Positions 20,990-34,400 of a stretch of 64,000 bases of DNA are shown here, piece by piece. A program made the position numbers and the translations under genes. The notes under the pieces were generated by a model. That model saw only the letters and a list, made by a program, of their open reading frames with translations. It made no database searches and was not told where the DNA came from. Source of the DNA: Protula sp. h YS-2021 (Eukaryota > Annelida > Polychaeta > Sabellida > Serpulidae); the NCBI GenBank assembly GCA_949752745.1, contig OX457024.1:107934287-107998286 (forward strand). Direction: 5' to 3'. Every line of letters begins with the position of its first letter. The stretch's first letter is position 1.

Positions 20990-23640
20990 GCCTCATGTAC
21001 GCGTGTTGTGTGTGAATTGCAGTCACTGTAAACTCTCAGTGCAATTTATAACTTTTTGTTGTGCGAACAGGCGTGTTTCGTGTCCGTACATGTCTTATTT
21101 ACACTCAATCTTTCTGTGGCCAGCGCTGAAATTGACTTAATGTCTCATTACTTGATGCCATTAAACTTGAGTGCTGTGTTCTCCAAATTCTTCCAAGTTC
21201 GCCTGCTTTCGCTGTGTAGAGGCAGATTCTTGTGTGATGCCATTTATATTTTTGGGGTGTACAAGCGTGTGTCATGTGCGTACAAGTCTAATATACACTC
21301 AGTCTTTCCGTCAATATCACTTGAAGAACTGAGTTTTGTTTCTCACTGCTTGGTGACCGTAATCTTAACTGTGCTGTCTTCTTTTTCAAATTCTTCTTAT
21401 TTCACTTTGACTGAATATAATACTTCAAAAGTGCATTGTCGCTTTAGCGCAAGTAGAGGGGTGCACCGCCCCCACTCCCACCCCTCCTGTAACAAAAGCA
21501 AAATGCAATGGTACAGCCTGTTAGTTGGAAAAAATGTTAAAACCGTTAAACTTAAGATTTTTGTAGGCGAGAACCCCTCCCCTCCCCTCTAATACACAAC
21601 CACTGCGAAATTGGTAGCTGATAAACGCATTGAAATCGGTTTATTTTGCTCATTGCAGGACGCAGTCCTTCAAAAATATATTGCTCCATTAGTGTAGCTA
21701 GTGGGAGACAATGACGTGCAACCCCTCCCCCTCCCTTTATCAAAAAATATCGCATTAACTGAGTTTCATATCTCACTACTTGTTGGCCTTAACTTGAGTG
21801 TGCTGTATTCGCAACATTTTCTCAAATTTCGACTTGATTCGCCCAGTAGATGCAGTTATTACTCTGTGCCATTTGTATCTTTCTGTGGGGGGGGGGGGGG
21901 GGGGGGTTGCAAACGTGTTTTATGTGTTTCAAGTCAAATTCACCCCAGTCTATCTGTTAATATCGCTTTAACTTAGTTTAACTATCTCACTGTCCTTAAT
22001 CTCGAGTGTGCTTTATTAAAAAAAAGCAGAGAGAGAGAGAGAAATCGATTCGTTTCACATTGACTTTACGTTTTGACACACCAAAACGGCTTGTTTTTTC
22101 GAGACAAAAATTGTAGTATTTGTACTGTTAAATTGGCGCAACAACTGGGTGGGAGGGGGGTGCATTCGGGGTAAACCCCTCCACCCTTTCCCCAAAAAGC
22201 GAAATGCACTGGTAAAGTCTAGAAGTGAAAAAAATATATATTAACACCGTTAAACCTAGACATTTTTCTCGCCAGATCCTCCTCCCCCCTCCTCCCTGCT
22301 CTCTTGCACACGCCAACTGCGAAATTGGTAGTTGATAAACGTACTAAAAACGGCCTGCTTTATTGACTGCAGGACGCAATCCTTCAAAAATGTTTTGCTC
22401 CATTGGTGTAGCTAGGAGAATACAATGACGGGCAAATCCCCCCCCCCCCCCCTCGTCCGTTTTTTTCGGAAAAAAAAATATTGCATTATCTGAGTTTCAT
22501 ATCTGTTCATGTTAGTTTAGCAAGCGACATGTATGCGTGTCGCGTGTGAGATGCAGTAACTGTAAACTCTCAGTACCATTCATTTTAAACTTTTTTTTCT
22601 TGGCGTGTGCAAGCGTGTTTTATGTCCGCATATGTCTTATTTACACCCACTCTTTCTGTGGATATCGCTGAAATTGGCTTTCATTATGTCCCAACCCTTC
22701 GGATTGGGGCCTATAGGTTTGGGCTGTCCGTCCGTCCGTCATCGCTTAATACCCCTATGAATTTGGGAGACGGTTGGGGCCTGCTTGTGTTTCACAAATA
22801 TTACTTGTTTCTCATTATTTGATGCCCTTAAACTTGAGTGTGCTGTGGCCACTAAATTCTCCCAAATTCGCTTGGTTACGCCGTGTAGAGGCAGGTTCTT
22901 GAGTGATGCCATTTGATATTTTTCTGGGGTGTACAAGCGTGTGTAATGTGCGTAGAAGTCTAATATACACTCAGTCTTTCCGTCAATATCACTTAAACTG
23001 AGTTTCGTTTCTCACTGCTTGGTGACCTTAATCTTGTGCTGTCTTTTTTTTTTTTTCAAATTCGACTTATTTCACTTGGACTGAAACTAATACTTCAAAA
23101 GTGCATTTTTGTATTAACGCAAATAGAGAGGGTGCGCGACTCCCCCACTCCTCCCTCCATTAGTGTAGCTAATGCTCAATTAGTGTAGCTAGTGGGAGAC
23201 AATGACGTGCAAACCTCCCCCTCCCTTTATCCAAAAAAATATCGCTTTAACTGAGTTTCACTATCTCACTGTCCTTAATCTTGAGTTGCTTTATTTAAAA
23301 AAAAAAAAAAAAGAGAGAGAGAGAGAGAGAGAAATCGATTCGTTTCACGTTGACTTTACGTTTTGGCAGATCAAAACGGCTTTTTTTTTTTAGCCAACAA
23401 TTGTAGTATTTGTACTGTTAAATTGGTGCAACAACGGGGTTGGTTGCATTTGGGGAAAACCCCACCCTTTCCCCAAAAAAGCGAAATGCACTGGTAAAGT
23501 CTAGAAGTGAAAAAAAATTTTGACGGCCAGATCCCCCTCACCCTTCCTCCGCCTCTCTTGTACACGCCAACTGCGAAATTGACAGTTGATAAACACACCG
23601 AAACGACTATTCGTAGTTGATTTGCTTGCATCTGTCAGCG
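20990..23640. repeat. tandem pair of about 1.5-kb repeat units
   Basis: 20990-22490 and 22515-23640 align along their length: CTGTAAACTCTCAGT, then GTGTTT.(G/A)TGTCCG.A.A, TCTTATTTACAC, AATATCACTT, GTTTC.CTCACTGCTTGGTGACC. The GAGAGAGAGAAATCGATTCG and GGTAAAGTCTAGAAGTG blocks also occur in both. Poly-G or poly-C tracts punctuate each unit. Related sequence reappears at 30095-31600 inside the recombinase gene. Confidence 0.75.
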
Positions 23641-25252
23641 GGCTAAAGCGAGAGATTCTCACGCACATGTGAAAGGCTGATTGTGTATTATTGTGCGCTG
23701 TTTTATTTGTTTGAGCACTACTTTTAAGATTGGCTTGCCTTTTTACTATTTACACGCGAAAAATGTCATATTTATCTTCCATATATGCTTCTCAGATCCC
23801 CCCCTCTCCATCCAGGCCCCCGTCCTCCTTCGGAATTGCCAATTCAAACACGTATCAGAAGCTCTATTTCGCAGTAGATTTGCTTTGATCTTTGAACGGG
23901 CTAAAAGCTCGAGGTTCCCACGCTCATGACAGGCTGACTGTATATTATTGAGCGCTGTTTTAATTGTGTGTGCACTACTTTTATGATTGACTTGCCTTGT
24001 TACTGTTTGCGCGCGAAATAATCCGTTATTTTGTCAAGGTTTTTCTGCCATTAAAATGCTTGTTTGGTGATATTTTTTAGTTTGTGTTAGTTTATAAAAA
24101 ATATTGTAAGGTTTGGAATGAAATTATCTGCGAAACACTACACTGTGTACATGAAGTTGAATGTTTTTTTTTTACTCAGTATGCAAATTAACCTGTCACG
24201 AGGTGTATGCGCGCGGCTTTGTTCTTGGTGGCGTCACTTTCAATGCAGAAAGCTTCCAGGTTACATGTGGATAATTTTTGAAAAATTAAAAGTGGATACA
24301 AAGTTAATAAGGATACACCTGAAAGGTAAATACACAAATGTTAAAAGCGCGGTGATTTTGTGAATCACGAGAAAATGTTGTTTTAGCGTGTTTGGTGTGT
24401 TTTGTGGCACTTTTTTGTGTAAGATACTGCTGTAAAAATACAGGCTTGATTGTGAGGACGGCACATTCTGAGCTAACATATCTTTTTATTTTACGGATTT
24501 ATGTGTCTAGAAATGTTCGCTCAGAAAATTGTTGCTCAGTTTCGCTTGAAAATGCTGTCGATGTTGTCTTTTCTTGGATTTCTTGGTTTACAATTTTTTG
24601 TAAGTGGCCACTGCTGGAAACTAGCTTCTTTTGGTCCGGGTCCTTGGGACCTAGGACTTTGAAAAAGGGTCCAAAGCTATTTAGGGAGGATCCGAACCGT
24701 GTTAAGATAACATAGGGCGCAAGAAGACCTGATTTTTTGCGGCTGAGTCGGACTCTGGGTAGCCAAAAAGGAGGGTCTCTGATCCCCGTCAATTTCCAGC
24801 CCTGTTAATACGTACACAGACTTTTGCCAATTTTAAACCCCCTACCCTGAACGCAGTCCGGATGCTTTGTCTCCCCCTCCACCTTGAACGCTTAAAAGAA
24901 TAAGCCAATACGCATGGATGATCTCTTAGAATGTAAAAAAAATAGGTCAATTTCGCGCAGTTATAGCTCATGCTGTCGGGTCATACCTAAGATTGAGATT
25001 CCTTCTTGCTACTCCGTGAGGGACTCCACGGTTAGAGAGATTTTGAATGCCCCATATCAGAATAATGTGGCAGGGGGCCCCGATATGGCCATAGCAGTAA
25101 AAAAAAAAGGGAAGAAAAAGAAAATCACAATGCTACACCAAATGTATCCGGTCACTTGTCGGTTAGTTTCGCTAAGATTTATGGATTGTGTTGTCGTTAT
25201 TTCAAATTCCCAATATATTCAGCTAATGATCATTCTCTTATTGCTTTCACAG
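23640..25252. other. upstream region of the recombinase gene
   Basis: No coding exon found. The first coding exon begins right after an AG acceptor at 25251-25252, so a 5' noncoding exon should lie in this stretch or further upstream. A pair of related segments (about 23640-23720 and 23870-23960) shares GGGCTAAA..GCGAGA and GCTGTTTTA.TTG. Confidence 0.4.
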
Positions 25253-25434
25253 ATGCCGCGGAAAAAAGGGTGGATTAAAAAGACCAAGGTCCAAGAACAG
25301 TTCGTTGATCTGCAGCGCTACAGAACAGGTGACGTTGTGCTTCACATCTATAGAAGGAAGTGGTGGCCTGCACATGTGGAAGGCCGGGACCCTGACGGAA
25401 GTATAGAAGTCTCGTTTTGCGGTTTTGACTTTGC
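25253..25434 (+). CDS. recombinase gene exon 1: PWWP core
   Basis: ATG follows the acceptor TTTCACAG directly, so the start codon is the first exon base. Encodes a basic start (M-P-R-K-K-G-W-I-K-K-T-K), then the PWWP strands G-D-V-V-L-H-I-Y-R-R-K-W-W-P-A and S-I-E-V-S-F-C-G-F-D-F-A. Phase 2 end. Confidence 0.8.
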
Positions 25435-28400
25435 GTAAGTTCTTAAACTTTTTTTCTATTGCTTTCCTTTCCAGGTCGTGGACGTCCTGTACAACCAGTT
25501 TGATTTAGATTCCCTTTTGTTTTTGCGTGTTCTTGTGGAATGATGACGTCCTATTCGCAGAAATTATACTTTTGTAGAGTTGAAAGACCAGTGTATCGTA
25601 ACATTTTTTTTTTTTGCTCCTGTAATAACTGAAAAAAAAACTTGACAAGGACAGAAGTGACGTCCTTACAGCAGCTGAGAGTGATCCATGATTTCAAAAC
25701 ATTCTTTCATTTTTAGTCCGGAGAAAGTTTCCGATCCCAGGAAGCTCAAACCGTTTCCTATGGCTGTGGGAATTGGTAATATGTTATTAAGAAATGACAG
25801 ATTTTTTCCTTCCCTGTGATTGGGTTAAATGTCGGTTTGCAAATCTCCGTTTTGCATGATAGTGCTTCATAAGTTTGCAGGTTCGATTATCTAGCCGGAA
25901 GCATCAGACTCAAAAGGACTTGTATTTTTCAGTATCTTAGATGAAATGCTGAATCCCTGTATTGCCAGTTGCACGTTCTCATTGCTAAACGAACTGTATA
26001 TGCGAGATTTTACTTATTCGATTTTTTTCCTTCCCTGTGATTGGGTTAAATGTCTGTTTTGTCGTTTTATGGTTTGCAAATCCCCGTTTCCGTTGAGTTT
26101 TGCATGCTAATGCTTCATTAGTTTGCAGGTCGATTATCTAACTGGAAGCATCAGACCCAAAAGGACTTGTATTTTTCAGTATTTTAGATGAAGTGCCGAA
26201 TCCCTGTATTGCCAGTTGCACGTTCTCATTGCTAAACGGACTGTATATGCGAGATTGTACTTATTCGTATAACACCTATTTTTAAATTTTCTCTTCGGTA
26301 TCTGTTCTCTCTGTAACTTGCGTGGAACACAAACTTAAATGACCATTGTGTACGTGTAATTTTTGTGCTCACGCCTTGGAATGATAAAAAAGTATCGTGT
26401 TCCTTTACGCACAGTGTGTTTTCGCATGGTTTTTGGGAATGATTTATGTGCGTCTAAACTTGTATGGAATGAAATGTGGAATGATTAAGTATTCCGTCAT
26501 TTTTTTCTGCAGAAGAGGTGTGTAAAAACCCCGGGAAGGGATATATCAAGGCCTGGGCAGAAGCCGCAAAGAGGTTATGCCGCAGGGATCAGAGCCACTT
26601 GACCCATTTTGTGGGTGAAATTGTTGGGGGACCGGTTAAAGATAGTGATGACAGTTCGGATGTTAACCAAGCCTGTAGCCAGATTAAGAAAGCAGCGGAA
26701 AATATCCCTGCGTCGATTTCAGGTAATAACAGATGGACGAATATACAACATATATTTTGCTTGACGCGTATTTCTCGTTTCATTCGACATCTTTTTTTTT
26801 GTGTGTCTGTGGGTGTGATCCGAAGGGCAGTTTCGTTATTTTCCTGAACCGGAACTTGTAAGACTGGAGCGAAACGGACTGTTGTCAGAATTTTGAACAT
26901 GCATGTCCTGTGCGGCTAAGCTTTAAATTGTTCAAGGATTAAATAAGGACGTCATAGTTTATGACTCGGCTGTTACATTAGAATGAAACATTGGCATTGG
27001 AAGAAATCACAGAGTTCAAATTAATTTTAAAACATGTGTTCATTTCGCTTGCACAGAATTTTCATACAATATCCCCGTTGCAGCGATCGAAAGCCATGAG
27101 ACAGAAGTTACGGCCACCGTTGGGGAGGGGGTGGCGCAATCCGAAGAACGTAGTTCGGGCAGCGATTGCGTCATTCAAGGCGTTAAAACCATGTCAAAAG
27201 AGCTTTGTGAGAGACCAGTGAAAAGGGTAGAGTCGGCTAACACACATTCATCGCAGGGCGAGAAAGACACAAAACTCTCAGCGAATGCGGAATCGGCTGT
27301 TGAAGGGGCGTCGTCTGAGAAGTCGCTGGGTAAGTGATGCTTTTGCATTTATAAAGGGTAAGAATTGTTGCTGAGATGTGTCGGAAGGTGTATCGGGATA
27401 TATGTAGCACTAGTGCAGATTTGGTCAAGCCAACCAGGTGCTGACGTTTCAAAGAATTCAAAACATTTTTCGTGCGTTGTGGTTGTCGGCGAAACGGACT
27501 GCTTATCGGTGCCCACTGCTAAGATTGTAAGAGTTTTGTACAGTTCAGCTTTGAATTGAAGATGAAATGTGAAGGTTATTCCTGGGCGCTTCATGGTCTT
27601 TTCAAATTTAGTTGCTGTTTTGACTTGATGTGAAGTTGTCAGTGTCTCTGTCGTACGAATTCAGTGATTTAGCGTTTGTAATACCAGTGTTATACTTTTT
27701 CAGAAAATGTCCCCGTTGCTGCAATCGGAAGCCGTGACACAGACGTTACGGTCACCGTTGGGGAGGGGGTGGCGCAATCCGAAGAACGTAGTTCGGACAG
27801 CGATTGCGTCATTACGGGCGTTGATATCATGTCAAAGGAGCTTTGTGAGAGATCGGTGAAAAGGGAAGAGGGGGCACACACACATTCATCGCAGGGCGAA
27901 AAAGACACAGCGAATGCGGAATCGGCTGTTCAAGGGGCGTCTTATGAGAAGTCGCTGGGTAAGTGATGCTTTTGCATTTATAAAGGGTAAGAATTGTTGC
28001 TGAGGTGTGTCGGAAGGAGTATCCTGACATATGTAGCAGTAGTGCAGATTTGGTCAAGGGAATCGGGTGCTGGCATTTTAAAGAATTCAAAACTTTTTTC
28101 TTGCATTATGGTTGTCGGCGAAAAGGACTGCTTATCACTGCTGTGATTACGGAAGACCTGGGGGGGGGGGGCAATTACTGCTGCTATCCTATTTGGATTT
28201 TGCATGTGAAATCCTGCTTAGGCATTGCTTAAGCACTGCCTTAGCAGGATGTCACGTGCAAAATTCAAGTAGGGCAACAGCAGTAGTGGCCCTCCAGGTC
28301 TTCCGAATGTGATTGAAAGAGTTTTGTGAGTACAGCTTTGAATTGAAGATTGAATGTAAAGGTTATTCCTGGCCGCTACATGGTCTCTTTAAGCGTAGTT

Positions 28401-31400
28401 GGCATTTTGATTTCACGTGAAGTTGTCAGTCTCTGTCGTGCGAATCCGCAGTGGTTTAGAGTTTGCAAAACAAATGCAATCCAGGGTGTCCAGCTTTGAT
28501 GTGCTGCTCATTTCGCTTATGTAGTTAGAATGTGATACATTTTCAGAAAATGTTCCCGTAGCAGCAAGGGGAAGGCGTGAGACAGAAGACAGGGACACTT
28601 TTGAATGTAGTCCGGGAAGCGATACCGTTATTACGGGCGTTGGTGCCCTTTTACAAAAGTTTGCTAGCAAGTCAAAGAAAGAGGGGGCAGCTACACATTT
28701 TAGTAACACAAAACTGGCTGAAGATGCGAAATTGGGTGCTACAGAGTCGTTTGAGGGCAAATTACTTGGTAAGTGTATTTTTTTTTAACTATTGAAGCAT
28801 AAGATGTTCTGTTGCCCAGCTGTGTTTAAAGTGGTCACCTCGTGTGTTGCTTATTTTTGTTTTTAGGGTTTGCAACTGCAGCCCATTTCGCTGTTCCAAA
28901 TAATTTTGTGTTTGCGCCCACGAAAAATGCTCGGAAAGAAACTAAAATATGACTTAAATTCAAAATCCTTTTAACTTTTTTAGGAGTGGTGAAACCTGTA
29001 CCTCAACCAGTCAAGATCTTTGAGTTGTCCCACAAGACGGAAGGTACTTACACGGTCCAACCAGGGAATACCTACCTTGCAAATGCAATGGGTAAGTCGT
29101 ATTTAGCTTTGTTATCAATTAAAATACAGCGCTTTTCGCCTTGCACTTTAATCAACAAGGTAACTCAGAGTTATTTATTGGCTTTGTTTCTTTCTCATTT
29201 TAGATGTGTTATCAAGTAAGTTGAACATAAAAAAAGTGTGCAGTGCATCTGGTTTCGCGTATATCACATAAATGCATTTACCATTTGCTTGTGTAACTCT
29301 CATGTCTGTCATTTTGTTTTGTTGTAGAAGCTGCCGGACTTGTTTGCAGGATGGTACAGAGGCCTGGAGGGGTAGATGCGGAGGTATTTGCGGGACAGGA
29401 AATTGCGACATGTGTTGTGAGGGATGTGGTAGAAGGACTGAAACCTGAAGGCATAACTTTTTCCCACATTGAACCCAGGTCTTCACTGCAAACAGTAGAT
29501 ACAAGTGCTATTTTGGGTAGGTTTTACGTATTTCATTTTTTTTTTAGCTGTATGCTTTAATACAATATAATACATTTTACGGTATGGTTGTAAACTGATG
29601 AGGACGTCAAGCAAGCGAAACCATCCAGGTTAAGTGCAAGTCTAAAACATAGCAATATCGCGTTTCGCATGTTGAGTGTGTTTTATATGGAAAAGATATT
29701 TAGAAATGCATTTTGTTTTTATTTCTTTTGTTTCAGCAGATGTCTTGGCCAAAGCAAGTGATGAGGGGGAGGGGCAGGAGCAAACTAGCCATGAACTTTG
29801 TCAGCCACAAGCTACAACAGCACAAGAGCAAAACTTTTTTCCAAATTTATCATTTTCTGAGATGTTGCGTGATGACGCCGAACCTGATCCTGAATTTCTA
29901 GAGCACTTGACGACCTGTAGTGCACCCGTAACATCTCGGCAGCGGCCTATTCCATCAACAGCTGTAAGGGAGGAGGACCTTATGCAAGAGCAACAGCACC
30001 ATGTCTTGGAAAGGTTTTGCGCGCTGACAGAAGAAACAAAAGGTGGTAAGTAAAATAGTTTTTATGCGATGTCCATTTCGCTGGTATTGAGCATTTGTGC
30101 AGTGGTAAAGTGTAGTGGTCAGAAAAATATTAATACCGTTAAACGAAGACATTATTGCTGGCGAGACCGCCCCCACACCCAAACGGCTTGTTTCACAAAA
30201 TCGCAGGACGTAATATTGGTGTTAGTAGGGAGCTATTGCTATCGGTCTGTCCGTTCGTCTGTCCGTAAATTTTTTTGTCTGGGCGATATCTCAAAAACTA
30301 TTTATCGGAGCTTCACGAAACTTTACAGGAAGAAAGTATATATAGTGTAAATGTGCAAACACCCGTCCGCCGCTTCATCCGTTGCACCTTGTATGTTGTT
30401 TTTATCCGGGCGGTATTTCAAAAGAGTAACTGGACCACAGTGATGTAGCTGTTATTGGCTGAAGGCTCTGCATCTCCGATGCCTATGTTTATTATTATTC
30501 AAAATTCAGTTCGTTTCACTGCAACATGTCGATACACCAGAATGAAGAAAGTGTACTTGGTGTAATTAGGGAGCTATGATGGGTTGCAACCTTCCCTCTC
30601 CTCCCCTCACCCCGCCCCTTTCTCAAAGAAAAAAAAATAGATTGAACTCAGTTTCAGCGCTCACCTCTTGGTACCCTTAATCTGGAGTCTGCTGTGGTTT
30701 TTTTTTCAAAATTCAGTTCGTTTCACTGCAATATGTTGATACACCAGAATCAAAAATGTGTACTTGGTGTAATTAGGGGGCTACGATGGGTTGCAACCTT
30801 CCCTCTCCCCCCCCCCCTCACCCCGCCCCTTTCTCAAAGAAAAAAAAATAGATTGAACTCAGTTTCAGCGCTCACCTCTTGGTACCCTTAATCTGGAGTC
30901 TGCTGTGGTTTTTTTTTTCAAAATTCAGTTCGTTTCACTGCAATATGTTGATACACCAGAATCAAAAATGTGTACTTGGTGTAATTAGGGGGCTACGATG
31001 GGTTGCAACCTTCCCTCTCCCCCCCCTCACCCCGCCCCTTTCTCAAAGAAAAAAAAATAGATTGAACTCAGTTTCAGCGCTCACCTCTTGGTACCCTTAA
31101 TCTGGAGTCTGCTGTGGTTTTTTTTTTCAAAATTCAGTTCGTTTCACTGCAATATGTTGATACACCGGAATCAAAAATGTGTACTTGGTGTAATTAGGGG
31201 GCTACGATGGGTTGCAACTTTCCCTTCCCCCCCCCCCGCTCACCCCGCCCCTTTCTCAAAGAAAAAAAAATAGATTGAACTCAGTTTCAGCGCTCACCTC
31301 TTGGTACCCTTAATCTGGAGTCTGCTGTGGTTTTTTTTTCAAAATTCAGTTCGTTTCACTGCAATATGTTGATACACCAGAATCAAAAATGTGTACTTGG

Positions 31401-34400
31401 TGTAATTAGGGGGCTATGGTGGGTTGCAACCTTCTCCCCCCCCTCACCCCGCCCCTTTCTCAAAGAAAAAAAAAGATAGATTGAACTCAGTTTCAGCACT
31501 CGCCACTTGGTGCCCTAAATCTGGAGTCTGCTGTGGTTTTTTTTTTTTTAAATTCGGTTCGTTTCACTGCGACATGTTGATACACAACAATGTTTATTTT
31601 TTAACCAAAAAGTGCGATATGAGGTTTAGCATTTGCAGTTAATGTTATTAACAAATTGAAGTAACCAGCTCATGATGCAAACATATGAGAGGGGGTTACA
31701 TTCGCTGTGGTATGGTAGTATTTTGTCCTACTTGTGTAAAAATGACTTGCTTTGCATTTGCCATGATTTCTTTGTCTGAATTTCAGTGCTATTTTAGGTT
31801 AATATATTTATTGCAGAGGCGGGAAAAGATTGTGATCCTGAGGTGTTCGAGGTGTCCCTAAGAGAGGTCATTCCGTTAGAACCGAATGTTGAACAACACG
31901 TCTCAGATTCATCGGTATTAAGTTCTCCCGTACCAATGGCTCAGATAGAAAACAGTTCTCCCGTATCAGTGGCCCAGATAGAAAAGCCAAAGAGTTTCTC
32001 ACTGCGAATTCGCCCTAAACAGAAAAGGCTACAGCCCCAGTCCGATGAAAGCTCTTCCGTCGATCGTGACCATGATTCAGACTACGTACCCACTCCAAAA
32101 AAGAAAAGGCTCTCAGGAAAAAAACATAAATTTAGTTCAAGTAGCAGTGATGAGGAGTCTGATGAAGCCCCTATCACATCAACTCCACGAAAGGCAGCGA
32201 AAGCAACGGTTCGCAGACCAGCAGTGAAAAGTAGCCAGAGATCAGGTGCAAAAGCAATAGTTCGCAGACCAGCAGTGAAAAGTAGCCAGAGATCAGGTGG
32301 CAAACACAGTCAATTGAAAGCCTCATCGGCGCCAGAGAAAGACAAAAGAGGGAGACAGAAATATCTTACAAAGTCGGAGTTACAGCCCAAGTCCGTCAGA
32401 AGCTCTGGCCACGCTCATGATGGTGATTCAGACTCCGTACCCACTGCGAAAAAGAAAAGGTTACCAGGAAAAAAACATACATTTACTACAAGTAGCAGTG
32501 AGTCTAATGAAACCCCTGTCACAACTCCAGGAAAAGCGGCGAAAGCAACGGTTCGCAGATCAGTGAAAAGTAGCGAGATCTCAGGCGACGAACACGGTCA
32601 GATGGAGGACCCATCGGTGCCTGTTGGAGAAAAAGACACAACAGAGGGACCGATGTTTAGTTCAAGTACCGACAGATCCGTATCTACGCCCGTCACATCG
32701 ACCCCAATGAAATCACGTCGCAAGTCAGCGAAACGAACGGTTTCAACACCATCAGCTTTAAGAAGCGAAACCTCGGATACAGAACCAGCTACTGCAATTG
32801 AATCTTCAACGGTAGCAACTGCGGATAGTGATTTCGATCTACCAAGACTGGACCCAGCCAGTAAAAAAAAGCATTGTTGTTTCTTCTGTCACAAATTGAT
32901 TGCACGTGTAGCCGAACATTGCACAGGCGTCCATCGAAACGAAGACGAAATAAAAGTTATAAAAGAAATCAAAGACAAGCGTTGTCGTGCATTGGAATGG
33001 GATAGAATTCGAAAATTGGGAGATTATTGGTACAACAAACAGGCCAAAAAGAAAGGGTTGAAAGACTTAATTGTCAAATACCGAAACACCATGAGGAAGA
33101 GGGAGAGAGCGACTGAAGAAAAAGAGTACCTGTTGTGTCCATACTGCAAGGCAATGATAACGAAAGAAAACTTCGCACGTCATCAAAGGAGGGAATGTAA
33201 GCAAAATGCAGATCGACGGGAAAAAGGAGAGAAAATTGATACGCCCGAAAAAACTACGCGAAAACGACTTGTTCCTGAGGCAAGAGCTAAAATGATGCAA
33301 GTGGACACCAAGTCTGAATCTGTTAAAAAGGCTTTGGCACGCATGCACCCGTGTCATACGACGGAGATCATAAAGAACGACAAGTTGCTGCTAGAGCTGA
33401 TGGAATTTTTATCCGATAAACATGGTCATATGTCGAAGGCGCAAAGTATGATAACACAACCCGTCATAGCTTTGGCAAAGTTACTTAAGCTGTGTCGCGA
33501 GAAATATCCCGATGTTTTCGTAAGCAGTGAAGACCTAGTCCACCCTGGCCACTACAGGCTAATGGAGAGCGTTATTAAAATGTCCCAGGACGAAGGACCA
33601 GCATCACAAGAAGAATTCAGCCATCCATCGGCGGTTATGAGATTAGGAGGAACTCTAAGAACCCTTGCAACCGAATACGAGATGCATTGCCTACGAAATG
33701 GAGACTACTCGAAAAACAAGATTGCCTCTGTGTTCCATTCTGTGCTCGATCGTTATTACACATGTTTGTCCAGACGAGCTAACTTCCTGCTAAAGCGACG
33801 AAAATTTAACAAGAGAAAAATTCTGCCAATGTTTCAAGACATTGACAAGTTTTTCCAACACATATCGAACAGAATGAAGGTACTTCATACGAAACCGGCG
33901 AAAGAAGACATCTATAGGGAAGTCGTGGTGTATACCCTCGCACAGGTGATAATGTTCAACAGAAAACGCAGTGGTGAGGTCGAAAGGTTGCTATTGAAGG
34001 ATTTAACTGACGGTCTGAAAATTTCATCAGAGCCAGATCCCGAATATCTAGCGGGAATGCAGGAATTCGAAAAGCAGTTGGCAAGCAAATTGATCAGGAT
34101 TGAGTTCTTGGGGAAATGCTCTAGACGAATATCGGTGCTGTTAACAAACGATATGCACGAAAACATCAAGCTGCTGCTGAAGCTACGCGAAAAGTACGTC
34201 CACAAGAACTCGGTTTATGTCTTTGCACGTCCCGGAAATTATAACACACCGATGGAGGGGCACGTCGCGGTAAAAAAGGTAGCAGTGGAAGCAGGCCTTA
34301 CCGACTTGAACATTTTTAATTCAACAAACATGCGAAAACACCTTGCAACGATGTCGCAAGTGTTAAACTTGCCGCACGTAGAGCAGGACTTTTTGGCAAA

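Noticed and set aside
24914..25252. Upstream extension of the recombinase gene frame to 24914
   Set aside because: A strong acceptor (CTTTCACAG) sits directly before ATG 25253, and the upstream peptide is hydrophobic and low-complexity, unlike a PWWP protein start.
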